This document shows, one piece after another, positions 25,988-35,194 of a stretch of 54,365 nt of DNA; the first letter of the stretch is position 1, and each line of letters opens with the position of its first letter. The DNA lies in NCBI GenBank assembly GCA_947166565.1, contig CAMVEL010000010.1, positions 1-54,365 of the forward strand. Direction: 5' to 3'. The position numbers were made by a program, and so were the translations under genes. Origin of the DNA: an uncultured Erysipelotrichaceae bacterium. GTDB taxonomy: Bacteria; Bacillota_I; Bacilli_A; RFN20; CAG-826. The notes beneath the pieces were generated by a model, which ran no database searches, was not told where the DNA came from, and was given only the letters and a program-made list of their open reading frames with translations.

Positions 25988-27400
25988 CTAACCCACCGAT
26001 CCGCTCATATCCATTTTAATGAGCTGGTTCAACTCGACCGCGTATTCCATGGGGAGTTCTTTGGAGAATGGCTCAATGAAGCCCATAATTATCATCTGAG
26101 TCGCGTCTTTTTCGGAAATGCCGCGGCTTTGGAGATAGAAAAGCTGGTCCTCGGAAATTTTGGAGACAGTGGCCTCATGTTCGAGGAATGATTCGTTGTT
26201 CTTGATTTCGTTTTTCGGATAGGTGTCAGATTTGGAGATGTTATCAAGAATGAGGGTATCGCATTCGACGTGGGACTTAGCTCCCGTCGCATCCTTTTTC
26301 ACGCGGACCGTGCCTCGATAATTGGCTACTCCGCCGTTTCTGACAATTGATTTGGAGATAATCGTGGAGGAAGTATCTTTTCCTTCATGAATCATCCTCG
26401 CTCCAGCGTCTTGGTATTGCCCTTTGGAACCTACCGCGATGGTGATACAGCTTCCTTTGGCCCTATCGCCTTTTAATACGCAGCAAGGATATTTCATGGT
26501 TATCATAGATCCAATATTGCCATCGACCCACTCCATAAGGCCATCTTCCTCAACCAAAGCTCTTTGGGTAACGAGGTTAAGGATGTTGTTGGACCAGTTT
26601 TGGATGGTCGAGTAACGGCATTTGGCACCTTTGCCGACATAGATTTCGACGACGCCAGTATGGAATGAATCCTTGCTATATTGAGGGGCGGTGCAGCCTT
26701 CAACATAATGGAGGTCGGCCCCATCATCTACGATTATGAGGGTGCGTTCAAATTGGCCGGTTTTTTCATTGTTAATTCTGAAATATGACTGCAGGGGTTT
26801 CTCCAAATGAACTCCCTTAGGTACATAAACGAAGGATCCGCCTGACCAAGTCGCCCCATTAAGCGCGGCGAATTTGTTATCGCCTATTGGGATGACTTTG
26901 TTGAAATACTTTTTGAATAAGTCGGGGTAAAGCTTCAGACCCATCTCGGTGGAAAGGAAGATGACGCCTTTCTCCTCGACTTCCTTAAGCATATTGTGAT
27001 AGACGACTTCCGATTCATATTGGGTGGAGACCCCGGCAAGGTATTTTTGCTCGGCTTCCGGGATTCCAAGGCGTTCAAAGGTGTTCTTGACGGTTTCTGG
27101 AACGTCTTCCCATGAGGAGGATTCGCGATCGGAGACCCTCGTAAAATAGGTGTAATCATCGAAATCCATGAAGGAAAGGTCTGGGCCATAGGAAGGCATT
27201 GGCAAAGCCCTAAAGGCCTTAAGGGCCCTTAAGCGGAAATCAAGCATCCATTCTGGTTCGTTTTTGGCCGCGGATATTGCCCTGACGACCTCTTCTGATA
27301 GTCCTTTTCCCGTAGTGAAAATCGATACGTCCTCATCATGGAAGCCGTATTCGTATTCCTTTTCTTCGAAAGGCAAAGATGAATCATTATTTTCCTTCAT
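25988..27400 (-). CDS. sufB: Fe-S scaffold protein SufB
   Basis: A 470-residue scaffold subunit of the SufBCD complex. [29 protein letters not shown] (given by its ends), [23 protein letters not shown] and [27 protein letters not shown] are hallmark stretches. The C-terminal beta-helix is normal and the length is standard. AAAGGAC lies nine bases before the ATG. It overlaps sufU by 14 bases and closes the suf operon before mnmG. Confidence 0.97.
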   Translation of the reverse strand: MKENNDSSLPFEEKEYEYGFHDEDVSIFTTGKGLSEEVVRAISAAKNEPEWMLDFRLRALKAFRALPMPSYGPDLSFMDFDDYTYFTRVSDRESSSWEDVPETVKNTFERLGIPEAEQKYLAGVSTQYESEVVYHNMLKEVEEKGVIFLSTEMGLKLYPDLFKKYFNKVIPIGDNKFAALNGATWSGGSFVYVPKGVHLEKPLQSYFRINNEKTGQFERTLIIVDDGADLHYVEGCTAPQYSKDSFHTGVVEIYVGKGAKCRYSTIQNWSNNILNLVTQRALVEEDGLMEWVDGNIGSMITMKYPCCVLKGDRAKGSCITIAVGSKGQYQDAGARMIHEGKDTSSTIISKSIVRNGGVANYRGTVRVKKDATGAKSHVECDTLILDNISKSDTYPKNEIKNNESFLEHEATVSKISEDQLFYLQSRGISEKDATQMIIMGFIEPFSKELPMEYAVELNQLIKMDMSGSVG

Positions 27401-27842
27401 CGTGATTATGTCCTTTCAAAAGGTCGAGGAAAGCATCCCAACCGATGGTTGCACAGTGGATACGGGCGGCTTGTTTGGAGGTATTCATAAAGGCAAGGGC
27501 CTCTTCCAAGACGGAAGAATCATAAGGCTCTTCATGAATCATCGCGTTATATTGGGCGATTAAATATTCGGCTTCCTCTTTTTTCTTGCCGATAAGAAGA
27601 TCGCAAAGGATATCGCTAGAGGCCGTGGAAATCGCGCAGGCGACGCCATTCCAGCAAGCGTCTTTGACCACCTCGTTTTCCATTTTCAAATAGACGTCAA
27701 TATCATCGATGCAGTTGACAGAAGACGAATGAACGGTGGCGAAATCTTGAGAAACGGGGGTCATTTTATGTCTTGGAGAGGAATAATGATCCATGATGAT
27801 TTCACGCATTATTTCAGGGGTTAATTCAATTGAAGTAGGCAT
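27387..27842 (-). CDS. sufU: SufU zinc-dependent sulfur-transfer protein
   Basis: A 151-residue IscU-like protein that takes sulfur from SufS. The zinc ligands are visible: NCIDDI (Cys and Asp of the C-x-D site), GVACAIS and IHCATIGW. It is slightly longer than usual. The ATG at 27842 has AAGGAG nine bases upstream and lies inside the end of sufS (17-base overlap). Confidence 0.94.
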   Translation of the reverse strand: MPTSIELTPEIMREIIMDHYSSPRHKMTPVSQDFATVHSSSVNCIDDIDVYLKMENEVVKDACWNGVACAISTASSDILCDLLIGKKKEEAEYLIAQYNAMIHEEPYDSSVLEEALAFMNTSKQAARIHCATIGWDAFLDLLKGHNHDEGK

Positions 27843-29067
27843 TGAGATATTCTCCTTTGCATTTCTTGACCGCCTCAATTAGGCAATCGATTTCTTCCTT
27901 CGTCGTATAGAAATAGAAGGACGCGCGCACGGTCGCGACTGTTTTGAGGAAATCATTAAGGATCTTCGCGCAGTGCTGACCGCTTCTAACCGCGATACCA
28001 CATGAATTGAAATAGGTCGCGGCATCCTGAGCAAAAACCCCATCGACGTTGAAGGTAACGATTCCGGCTTCGCTATCTTCGTTATAGATGGTCGCGACAC
28101 CGGTCTTCTTTAATTCCTCGATGCAATATTTCTTCAACTCGCGCTCATGCTCGTTGATGTTATCCATACCAAGCGCGGATATATATTCGATCGCAGCCTT
28201 TAGACCAATGATGCCTTCAAGGTTTTGTGTTCCAGCCTCAAATCTCATCGGAGGTTCGAGGAATGAGGCGTCTCCGCACATGTCGAATTTGACGTTGTTG
28301 CCGCCTCCGCTCATGAATGGATCCATTTTTTCGAGCAATTCATATTTGCCATAAAGAACCCCGATGCCTGTTGGACCGCAGAGTTTATGTCCGGAGAATG
28401 ATAGGAAGTCGCAATCCAAATCCTTAACATCTATCTTCATATGAGGAACGGATTGGGCACCATCGACAACAAGAATGATGCCTTTCTCATGACAAAGTTT
28501 GGCGATTTCCTTAATTGGAGTGACAAAACCAAGGACGTTTGTAACTTGGGCGATAGCTATGATTTTCGTTTTTTCGTTTATGGAGGCCTTGACGTTTTCA
28601 ACGCTTAACATCCCGTTTTCATCAAGAGGGATAAAACCAATGTTACAGCCTTTGACTTCCTTAACCTTATACCAAGGTAAGACGTTGGAAGCATGCTCAG
28701 CTTCGGTTAGGAGAATCTCGTCCCCTTCTTCCAAATACTTCATCGCATACCCATAAGCGACTAGGTTTATGGAGGCCGTGGCACCCGAGGTGAAGACGAT
28801 TTCAGTCTTTTTGGAATTGATGAATGAAGCAACGACCTCACGGGTTTCTATCACAACTTTGTCCATAACAAAACAAAGGTCATAATCACCACGATGAGAG
28901 TTGCTTGTAGCGTCGGTGTAATAATAATTTATAGCATCGATAACTTGCTTTGGCTTAAAGGTGGTCGAAGCGTTATCAAGCCAAACCAAAGGCTTTCCCT
29001 GCATCTTCTTATTAGGATTTAGCATCGGGAAATCAGAACGAATTTTCTTGATGTCGTAACCGTTCAT
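27826..29067 (-). CDS. sufS: Cysteine desulfurase SufS
   Basis: A 413-residue PLP enzyme that frees sulfur from cysteine. The PLP lysine is in SFSGHKLCGPTGIGVLYG, and the active-site cysteine loop is AVRSGQHCAKILND. GAGGAGAGGG precedes the ATG, and its first four bases overlap sufD. Confidence 0.97.
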   Translation of the reverse strand: MNGYDIKKIRSDFPMLNPNKKMQGKPLVWLDNASTTFKPKQVIDAINYYYTDATSNSHRGDYDLCFVMDKVVIETREVVASFINSKKTEIVFTSGATASINLVAYGYAMKYLEEGDEILLTEAEHASNVLPWYKVKEVKGCNIGFIPLDENGMLSVENVKASINEKTKIIAIAQVTNVLGFVTPIKEIAKLCHEKGIILVVDGAQSVPHMKIDVKDLDCDFLSFSGHKLCGPTGIGVLYGKYELLEKMDPFMSGGGNNVKFDMCGDASFLEPPMRFEAGTQNLEGIIGLKAAIEYISALGMDNINEHERELKKYCIEELKKTGVATIYNEDSEAGIVTFNVDGVFAQDAATYFNSCGIAVRSGQHCAKILNDFLKTVATVRASFYFYTTKEEIDCLIEAVKKCKGEYLNAYFN

Positions 29068-29741
29068 ACCCTCTCCTCAATCCGTTTGACGATAGCTTCC
29101 TTAAGGGATTCATCATCAACATAATTCACAATTGGTTTTAGATACCCAAGAACGATAAGTTTCTTTGCTTCATCTTTGGTTAGTCCGCGGCTTGTAAGAT
29201 AGAAAAGATGGTCGTCATTGACTCGGCCTACACTGGCGGCATGGGAGGCCTCAATCTCGTTTTCCTCGATTTTCAAAACAGGGGAACAGAACCCTTGGGA
29301 ATAACGATCGAAGAGAATTGCTTTAGCCTCCTGCCTCGTCGATGAACCTATGGATTCCTTTTCGATTTTGCTCGTCCCTTCGAAACGGATCACGCCATGG
29401 TCGGCAGCAATTCCATAGCAGGAAACCAAGGATTTACCAGCACGCCCTTTATGGAAGGCATTTACTTCAAAACGCTTGTTTTCATTGACGGAACAATAAG
29501 ATGCGCAATGGAAATCAAAATTCGCGTTTTCACCGTTCAAATAAACGTCGATTACAACCTCTCCTGTCCAAGAACCGAAGTCTGCAAAAGCCACTGCAAA
29601 ACTCGCATTATTTTCCAAAACTGCAGAGATTTTGCAGGGTTTTCCACTTTCGAGAGTAACTATGTTTAGAGATAGATTTTCACCTTCTCTGACAACAAAG
29701 TTTTCATCGACGATTTGATTATCAATTCTAATTAACGCCAT
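29064..29741 (-). CDS. sufD: SufD, core-only short form
   Basis: A 225-residue SufBD-family protein in the sufD position; usual SufD is ~430 residues. The family's C-terminal part is recognisable (EASHAASVGRVNDDHLFYLTSRGL, given by its ends, and KKLIVLGYLKPIV), preceded by a beta-rich stretch. The N-terminal domain is missing and the start is not a fragment end, since sufC stops 6 bases upstream. It probably still pairs with SufB in a minimal SufBCD. Confidence 0.88.
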   Translation of the reverse strand: MALIRIDNQIVDENFVVREGENLSLNIVTLESGKPCKISAVLENNASFAVAFADFGSWTGEVVIDVYLNGENANFDFHCASYCSVNENKRFEVNAFHKGRAGKSLVSCYGIAADHGVIRFEGTSKIEKESIGSSTRQEAKAILFDRYSQGFCSPVLKIEENEIEASHAASVGRVNDDHLFYLTSRGLTKDEAKKLIVLGYLKPIVNYVDDESLKEAIVKRIEERV

Positions 29742-29747
29742 AAAGGT

Positions 29748-30578
29748 TTATTTTCCTTCTCCTTCAATAGCGCTTCTCGTAACGCAGACACCGATTGAGA
29801 CATCGTTAAGTGAAGGGTCTTCCTTCTCAACGGAAATACCAAGTTCGGTCTTAATCCATTCATATCCTTTTGTGTCAACCTTAGTGATGAGTTCAGGCCC
29901 TCCGCTAACCGCGATTCTGCCGTTGATCATGATGGCGGCACGCGTTGGATTGATCATGGTGTATAGCCTTGCATAATGGGAAATGACCAAGAAGCCCTTT
30001 CCCTTTTTTTGTTCTTCTTCAATGGCTTTTGCGACTATCCTCATCGCATCGACATCAAGTCCTGAATCAATCTCGTCGAGGAAGGCGAAAGTCGGATTCA
30101 AGAGTTTCATCTGGAGGATCTCATTACGCTTTTTCTCGCCTCCCGAGAAGCCTTCATTAAGATTTCTCTTGCTCATCTCGAAAGGCATTCCCATCTCTTC
30201 ATAAGCGGATTCGAGGGCTTTGTAGAATTGGAAGAAGTTCATCGGCTTTTCCCTTCTGACATTCATCGCAGCCTTATAGAAATCCGCGGAATTGACCCCT
30301 GGGATTTCAACAGGATTTTGCATCGCGAGGAATAGTCCAGCCCTACTTCTCTCATCGACCGACATCGCAAGAACGTCATGTCCGTCAAGAAGGACTTCAC
30401 CCTTATCGACGGTGAAGTTTGGGTTGCCCATAATCGCGGCGAGAAGGGTTGATTTTCCATGGCCGTTTGGACCAAGCAAAGCCAGGGTCTCCCCCTCGTT
30501 CAATTCGAGGTTTACTCCCTTGAGAATCCTTTTGCCCTTCACTGAGACGTGAAGGTCTTTGATCGTTAATGTTGCCAT
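29748..30578 (-). CDS. sufC: Fe-S assembly ATPase SufC
   Basis: A 276-residue ABC-type ATPase that drives SufBCD. Walker A is GPNGHGKST, signature FSGGEKKR, Walker B FAFLDEIDSGLD. It is the first gene of the suf operon. The ATG at 30578 has AGGAGG seven bases upstream; a longer in-frame form overlaps the promoter and is rejected. It ends with a ~15-residue tail beyond the usual length. Confidence 0.96.
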   Translation of the reverse strand: MATLTIKDLHVSVKGKRILKGVNLELNEGETLALLGPNGHGKSTLLAAIMGNPNFTVDKGEVLLDGHDVLAMSVDERSRAGLFLAMQNPVEIPGVNSADFYKAAMNVRREKPMNFFQFYKALESAYEEMGMPFEMSKRNLNEGFSGGEKKRNEILQMKLLNPTFAFLDEIDSGLDVDAMRIVAKAIEEEQKKGKGFLVISHYARLYTMINPTRAAIMINGRIAVSGGPELITKVDTKGYEWIKTELGISVEKEDPSLNDVSIGVCVTRSAIEGEGK

Positions 30579-30600
30579 GGCCCTTCCTCCTAGCCGCCAT

Positions 30601-30629
30601 ATCATAGTCTTGCGCCAAACTTTGGACAA
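30601..30629 (-). promoter_or_regulatory. suf operon promoter
   Basis: On the - strand: -35 TTGTCC (30629-30624), spacer 17, -10 TATGAT (30606-30601), with a leader of ~20 bases to the sufC ATG. The 30579-30865 gap otherwise holds only the divergent promoter described next and a TTGAC-N9-GTCAA repeat near 30735. Confidence 0.65.
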
Positions 30630-30793
30630 CAAAAGTGATAATCCAAAAATGATTTTTTTGTCTTTTTCCCTTTTTCAAAGATTAATCTTTGTCTTCAAAT
30701 TCCCGCCAAATCGGGCTTTTCCATTGACAATTCTCCCGTCAAACACCCTGAAAACACAAAGAAAACTATTGTTTTCGGGGAAGCAATTTATTG

Positions 30794-30822
30794 TTGTATC
30801 TAGACTACTGAAAGTATATACT
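30794..30822 (+). promoter_or_regulatory. Promoter of the foldase lipoprotein operon
   Basis: -35 TTGTAT (30794-30799), spacer 17, -10 TATACT (30817-30822). Confidence 0.6.
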
Positions 30823-30825
30823 TTC
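30810..30825. promoter_or_regulatory. 16-bp perfect palindrome over the -10, candidate operator
   Basis: GAAAGTATATACTTTC covers the -10 box of the foldase operon. A dimeric regulator bound there would block the promoter. It is not a site I recognise. Confidence 0.5.
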
Positions 30826-30865
30826 GCCGCATGTCTATGCAAAGACACAGGAGGAAATGAGTTAC

Positions 30866-33007
30866 ATGAAGAAAAAGAAACTCACCCTCGGCATTGCGGG
30901 AGCCCTTGTGGCCGTCTCAGGTTTGGCGGCTTGCAACGAGGTTACCTATAACGAAGGCGTAATCCTAAGTTACAAAGACAGCAGCGGAACATCGGTGAAC
31001 TTCACCGCGAAGGAACTCTTCGATGATTACCTTCCCTCGAACTCCTCTGCTTCGACCGTCTTCAAAAATGTCAGGGAAGTCCTGATCCGCAACTACTACA
31101 ACCAGCCGGATCAGAAAAGCGCACTAGACAAAGCCACTCGTGAGGCTAAGTTAAAAGTCAACGGCGTCCGTGAAAGTGCGCAGAAGAACGCGGATACCAA
31201 CGGAACGACTTATCAAGTCGAATGGGAGAAGCTCCTTAAGAGCGAAGGCGTTGAAAACGCTGATGAGCTCTTCGATAAGAAGCTTCTAGCCGAAGAGAGC
31301 GATCTCTTCACCAAGAGTTACTACACCCAGTCGGCTTATAACGCGATTCGCGACGGCACAAGATGGACCTCGAACGAGAACGGCAACACCAATCTCAGCA
31401 CCGACGAGCTCGTTAAGAAATACGGCCCCGTCACCAAAGGTTATCTCGCCGAGAAGGCCCCATACCACGTTTCCCATATCTTGGTGAAATTGACCTCGGC
31501 CTCCAACAACGAGCACACCCAGGACACCATCTCCGAGAAGGAAGCCCAGAAGCTTTCCGCGGTTGTCAAAGGCATCGCTGGCGTCAACAATGACCAAGCC
31601 GGTGTCACACCAGCCCTCAACCGTTTGCGTTTCGGTACCTTGGCTAGCGAGCTTTCCGAAGACGATGGCTCCGCCAAGAACTACGGCGACCTCGGCATCA
31701 TGGACAAGAGTACTGGTTTCGTCCCAGAATTCAAACTCGGTCTTTATGCCTTCGACGCCCTTTACAACAAGCAAACCAAAAATGCCGCGGCCGATTCCTA
31801 TCGCGCCACAGTTGCCAAGAGCATCCTCCCAGATGCCGAAGACGATCGTTACGATGCGGATGAAATCAAAACGAGCTTCGAAGATCGCGGCATCGGCACC
31901 ATCCCCTATGGCGTCTTCGTCGCTTTAGGCAAGGATGAGGTTGCCAAGAACCCGAACCTCGGTTATCCAGTCAACGACAACTCCGCGACGTTCTATGCCC
32001 GTAATATCCTTTTCAATAAGTATATGAACAGCCACCAGATCGCCGTCATCACTCCAAACGAAATCCCCTTCAACCAAGCTGCGGGCATTCGTGATGCGAG
32101 CTGGGAGAAGTTCGACCAAGCCGAAGGCAACCCAGTCTATGCGGTTGAAACCGATGCGACCACCGGTCTTCCAAATACCAAAGGCGTTCCAAGCGCGACC
32201 TACGCTGCACTCCCAGGTTTCCAAACCGACACCACTGACGTCCTCGATGGCATTGGCAGCAACGTTCTAACCAATGAGAAAGGCCAAATCGTCATCGCCG
32301 TCCGTGCCGGTACTTCCGGATATCAGGGCATTCACTTCATCGTCGCCGACCGTTCGGCTCTCGTTGAATATGCTTCCTATGACGAGAACACCGGTGCCTT
32401 CAAGGAAATCGACAAGGCGACTTATGATGCCGACAAGGCCACCAAAGACGTCACCTCGGCTTCCGAGTATTACACCATGCTTGATCCGGCCCGTATCCCA
32501 AGTAACGATACCGCCGCTTCCAGCGAAGGCGCTGCCGATAAGTACTATCCATATTACAAAGTCGGTGAGAATGACTATGCCGCCAAGTCGACATTCGTCA
32601 ACAAACTCCAGACCACCGCTCCTGACTACACCGCTAACGCCGAGAAAGTCAAAGACGCGGTCAAGAGCGTCGTCACCGATGACTCCAGCTATATCTTCGA
32701 GGAATTGATGGTCAAGGGTAACGTTACCTTCGCCGATAGCGAACTCGGACGCAGCCTCGAAGAACTCATCACCACCTACATCAAGACCAGTCGCAACTCC
32801 GCGACCATCGATGCGATGGAGAACTTCGATAAGGATTGGCGCACATACATGGAATACCTCGACCAAGAGGATGCCGAGCGTCAGATGAACGATAAGGGCA
32901 ACCAAGAGCTCATCTCTGAGGTCTGCGCTATCGGTTATGGCAGCGAAGATGCCAAGAACGGAACTGGCCTTTGGGCCAAAGGAGGTGCCTGCTATGATGG
33001 CAAATAA
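30866..33007 (+). CDS. PrsA-like foldase lipoprotein with parvulin domain, very long
   Basis: A 713-residue lipoprotein. The signal peptide KKKKLTLGIAGALVAVSG ends in lipobox LAAC. A parvulin PPIase domain lies at residues ~198-300: YHVSHILVK and YGDLGIMDKSTGFVPEF with Phe-Asp at its end are typical. Flanking helical regions are far longer than in standard PrsA (~290), and another ~400 residues rich in Thr, Ala and Asp follow. It would fold exported proteins outside the membrane. The ATG at 30866 has AGGAGG eleven bases upstream; an ATG at 30857 is too close to it. The next lipoprotein gene starts inside its end. Confidence 0.83.
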   Translation: MKKKKLTLGIAGALVAVSGLAACNEVTYNEGVILSYKDSSGTSVNFTAKELFDDYLPSNSSASTVFKNVREVLIRNYYNQPDQKSALDKATREAKLKVNGVRESAQKNADTNGTTYQVEWEKLLKSEGVENADELFDKKLLAEESDLFTKSYYTQSAYNAIRDGTRWTSNENGNTNLSTDELVKKYGPVTKGYLAEKAPYHVSHILVKLTSASNNEHTQDTISEKEAQKLSAVVKGIAGVNNDQAGVTPALNRLRFGTLASELSEDDGSAKNYGDLGIMDKSTGFVPEFKLGLYAFDALYNKQTKNAAADSYRATVAKSILPDAEDDRYDADEIKTSFEDRGIGTIPYGVFVALGKDEVAKNPNLGYPVNDNSATFYARNILFNKYMNSHQIAVITPNEIPFNQAAGIRDASWEKFDQAEGNPVYAVETDATTGLPNTKGVPSATYAALPGFQTDTTDVLDGIGSNVLTNEKGQIVIAVRAGTSGYQGIHFIVADRSALVEYASYDENTGAFKEIDKATYDADKATKDVTSASEYYTMLDPARIPSNDTAASSEGAADKYYPYYKVGENDYAAKSTFVNKLQTTAPDYTANAEKVKDAVKSVVTDDSSYIFEELMVKGNVTFADSELGRSLEELITTYIKTSRNSATIDAMENFDKDWRTYMEYLDQEDAERQMNDKGNQELISEVCAIGYGSEDAKNGTGLWAKGGACYDGK

Positions 33008-34625
33008 TTTCAAGAAGGCGCTTCTACTTCTTTGCTCCGCCGCGACCATCGGTCTCGCCGGATGCGGCGAAGTCACCGCCGAACTTCCAAAGGCGCTCCA
33101 AGATGAGAAGATCATCAACATCGCCGAGGAACTAACCGGCAATACCCTCCAAGACATCTACGAATCCCTCGTCAGCTCTGGCGATTCCAATTCCGAGAGG
33201 ATTCTCAACAAGATCCTCTTCGCTTATGGCGAATCCTACTTCGGCAAATTCTACGATGATGGCAATGGCTTGGTCGACGTCTTCAATGACAACACCAAAG
33301 CCGAAGCCTTCCTCTCCAAGCAGAAAGCCTTCACCAAGAAGGAAGAAGTCGTCGACTTCGCTAACGCGATGGTCACCGCCATCCGCAAATCCTTCTGGGA
33401 TGCCCGCAACAACTCCTCCTATCAGGAACGTTCGGTCTTCTATGAAGCCCTCTTCTATCGCGCGCAAGTCAATAATCTCTATCTCTTAGAGGATATCGCC
33501 GCGCCGAAGAGCAACATCCTCAACGGTGAGCACACCTACGAAGACGTCGATCTCTATTTCACCGACATCCTCGTCAATTACAAAGATTACATCGAGAGGA
33601 GCCTCCTCCCGACCATCTATCGCCGTGCCATCGTCAAGGATTACCTCATCAAGAACAACTACGGCGTCCTCGGTCGTTCCTATGCCCGTAAAGTGCAATT
33701 CATCGCCCTCCCGGATATTTCCTCCTCCGCCGCGGCGACTCAAAACCTGGTCCGCGCTTTCTGCGAGCTTAGCCTCGAAGCCGATGGCGTCTCCGACGAA
33801 CACCGCGACCTCCGCTATCTCGATAGGCTCTATGCCGGCACCGTTGCCGCCGATGATGCCTTCGCGACTGCGATCTATACCCGCGCCGGCTGGACTCCAA
33901 GTGCCTTCGCTAATATCGCCGGCACCACCCTCGTCGACGAATCCAAGGTCTATTCCGAGACCCTAATGGGTGCGATCGTCAAGGATTACAACGAAATCGT
34001 CACCGACCGTAACCTCACCGGCACCACCACCGACTTCACCGGTTCTGGCGCCTACACCAAGGAAATCGGCCTTGAACTCAAGGAACTCGATGTCATCAAA
34101 GCCAGCAAGGTCACCGAAGGATGGTTCACCTCCTCCTCGATGAGCGGCTTGCTTAGCGACATCAAGGACCGTTTGTTCAAGATCACCGTCGCTAACGACG
34201 TCGATAACCCCAACATCAAAGACGCTGATGGAAATGGCAAAGGAACATTCGGCTATTATGTCAATGGCTCCTACTACATGGTTCCCGAGAAGTTCGAAAG
34301 AACCGAGGAACATCCATACGCGATCTACGATAAGAGCGGATCCACTTGGTATATCTGCCGTGTCGATCAGGCCGTCAAGACCTCGAAACTCTCCGTTGAG
34401 AGGGCTGATGCCAACTACGACGCGGACGATGTCGGACTTGGATTCGGAGAAGATGGAAAGATGACCCTCAACCAAGTCAGTTGGGAAGTCGCCGACCTCA
34501 GCGCCGATACCGATTCCTACAAGAACGCGGCCAACCAAGCCGTTGTCAAAGCCATCGCGATTGCCTATCACGATGACGACGTCTACAACTACTTCAAGAA
34601 GACCTTCCCAGATCTCTTTGATTAA
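32994..34625 (+). CDS. Large lipoprotein, partner of the PrsA-like foldase
   Basis: A 543-residue lipoprotein of unknown family. The signal peptide NNFKKALLLLCSAATIG leads to lipobox LAGC. The mature part is charged and mostly helical, without a recognisable parvulin motif, and the last ~70 residues resemble the tail of the preceding foldase in composition. It overlaps that gene by 14 bases, with GGAGG eight bases before the first of two ATGs, so the two are coupled. It may be a chaperone partner derived from PrsA with the rotamase lost; this is inference. Confidence 0.75.
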   Translation: MMANNFKKALLLLCSAATIGLAGCGEVTAELPKALQDEKIINIAEELTGNTLQDIYESLVSSGDSNSERILNKILFAYGESYFGKFYDDGNGLVDVFNDNTKAEAFLSKQKAFTKKEEVVDFANAMVTAIRKSFWDARNNSSYQERSVFYEALFYRAQVNNLYLLEDIAAPKSNILNGEHTYEDVDLYFTDILVNYKDYIERSLLPTIYRRAIVKDYLIKNNYGVLGRSYARKVQFIALPDISSSAAATQNLVRAFCELSLEADGVSDEHRDLRYLDRLYAGTVAADDAFATAIYTRAGWTPSAFANIAGTTLVDESKVYSETLMGAIVKDYNEIVTDRNLTGTTTDFTGSGAYTKEIGLELKELDVIKASKVTEGWFTSSSMSGLLSDIKDRLFKITVANDVDNPNIKDADGNGKGTFGYYVNGSYYMVPEKFERTEEHPYAIYDKSGSTWYICRVDQAVKTSKLSVERADANYDADDVGLGFGEDGKMTLNQVSWEVADLSADTDSYKNAANQAVVKAIAIAYHDDDVYNYFKKTFPDLFD

Positions 34626-34643
34626 TAGTTACGCGTGATATAT

Positions 34644-34675
34644 GCGCCCCCGCGTATGCAGGGGCGCTTTATTTT
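34644..34675 (+). terminator. Terminator of the foldase operon
   Basis: GCGCCCC (34644-34650) and GGGGCGC (34661-34667) form a strong stem followed by TTTATTTT. Confidence 0.88.
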
Positions 34676-34717
34676 CCTTATTTTTGGATTACAATATAGG
34701 CGAAAAGAGGAAATAAG

Positions 34718-35134
34718 ATGGAAGACGATATATTCTGTATGATCATCCGTGGGGAAATCCCCTCAACCAAGGTTTATGAGGACGAGGACGTTTTGGCGAT
34801 CCTCGATATCTCCCAAGCCACAAGAGGCCATACCCTCGTTATGCCAAAAGCTCATTATAAGGACATGCTCCATTGCCCAGGCGAATTGCTTCACCGCGTC
34901 ATGGACGTTGCTCAACGCATCGGTCAGGCCGCGATCAAATCCCTTGGGGCAAGTGGGGTCAATATCCTCACGAACGCCGGTCCTTCCGCGGGACAAACCA
35001 TCCCCCATTTCCATGTCCACGTCATCCCACGTTATGATGTCGATACGGGCGGATTTGAGATTACGATGAAGGAAAATACCGACAAGGATCTTAACTTGCC
35101 GGTAATCGCCCAAGAGATTAAGGAAAAGCTCTAA
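34718..35134 (+). CDS. hit: HIT-family nucleotide hydrolase
   Basis: A 138-residue histidine-triad protein: HFHVHVIPRY carries the H-x-H-x-H triad, with GHTLVMPKAHY upstream. These enzymes cleave AMP-linked phosphoramidates or dinucleotide polyphosphates. AGAGGAAATAAG precedes the ATG. It is monocistronic between two terminators. Confidence 0.94.
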   Translation: MEDDIFCMIIRGEIPSTKVYEDEDVLAILDISQATRGHTLVMPKAHYKDMLHCPGELLHRVMDVAQRIGQAAIKSLGASGVNILTNAGPSAGQTIPHFHVHVIPRYDVDTGGFEITMKENTDKDLNLPVIAQEIKEKL

Positions 35135-35159
35135 TCTTTTAGATTAAAACTATTTTAAG

Positions 35160-35194
35160 GATTCCCCCTATTCGTTTTCACCGAAGGGGGAATC
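35160..35194 (+). terminator. hit terminator embedded in the end of the convergent yhaM gene
   Basis: GATTCCCCC (35160-35168) pairs with GGGGGAATC (35186-35194), followed on the + strand by TTCTTTTTC. The hairpin covers the last codons and stop of yhaM. Confidence 0.75.

Noticed and set aside
32267-33157. Long antisense reading frame (296 codons) opposite the foldase genes
   Set aside because: It is a mirror of the biased codon use of the real genes, as are other long antisense frames at 12297-12869, 33963-34571, 44842-45468 and 51619-52059; no ribosome sites or known motifs.
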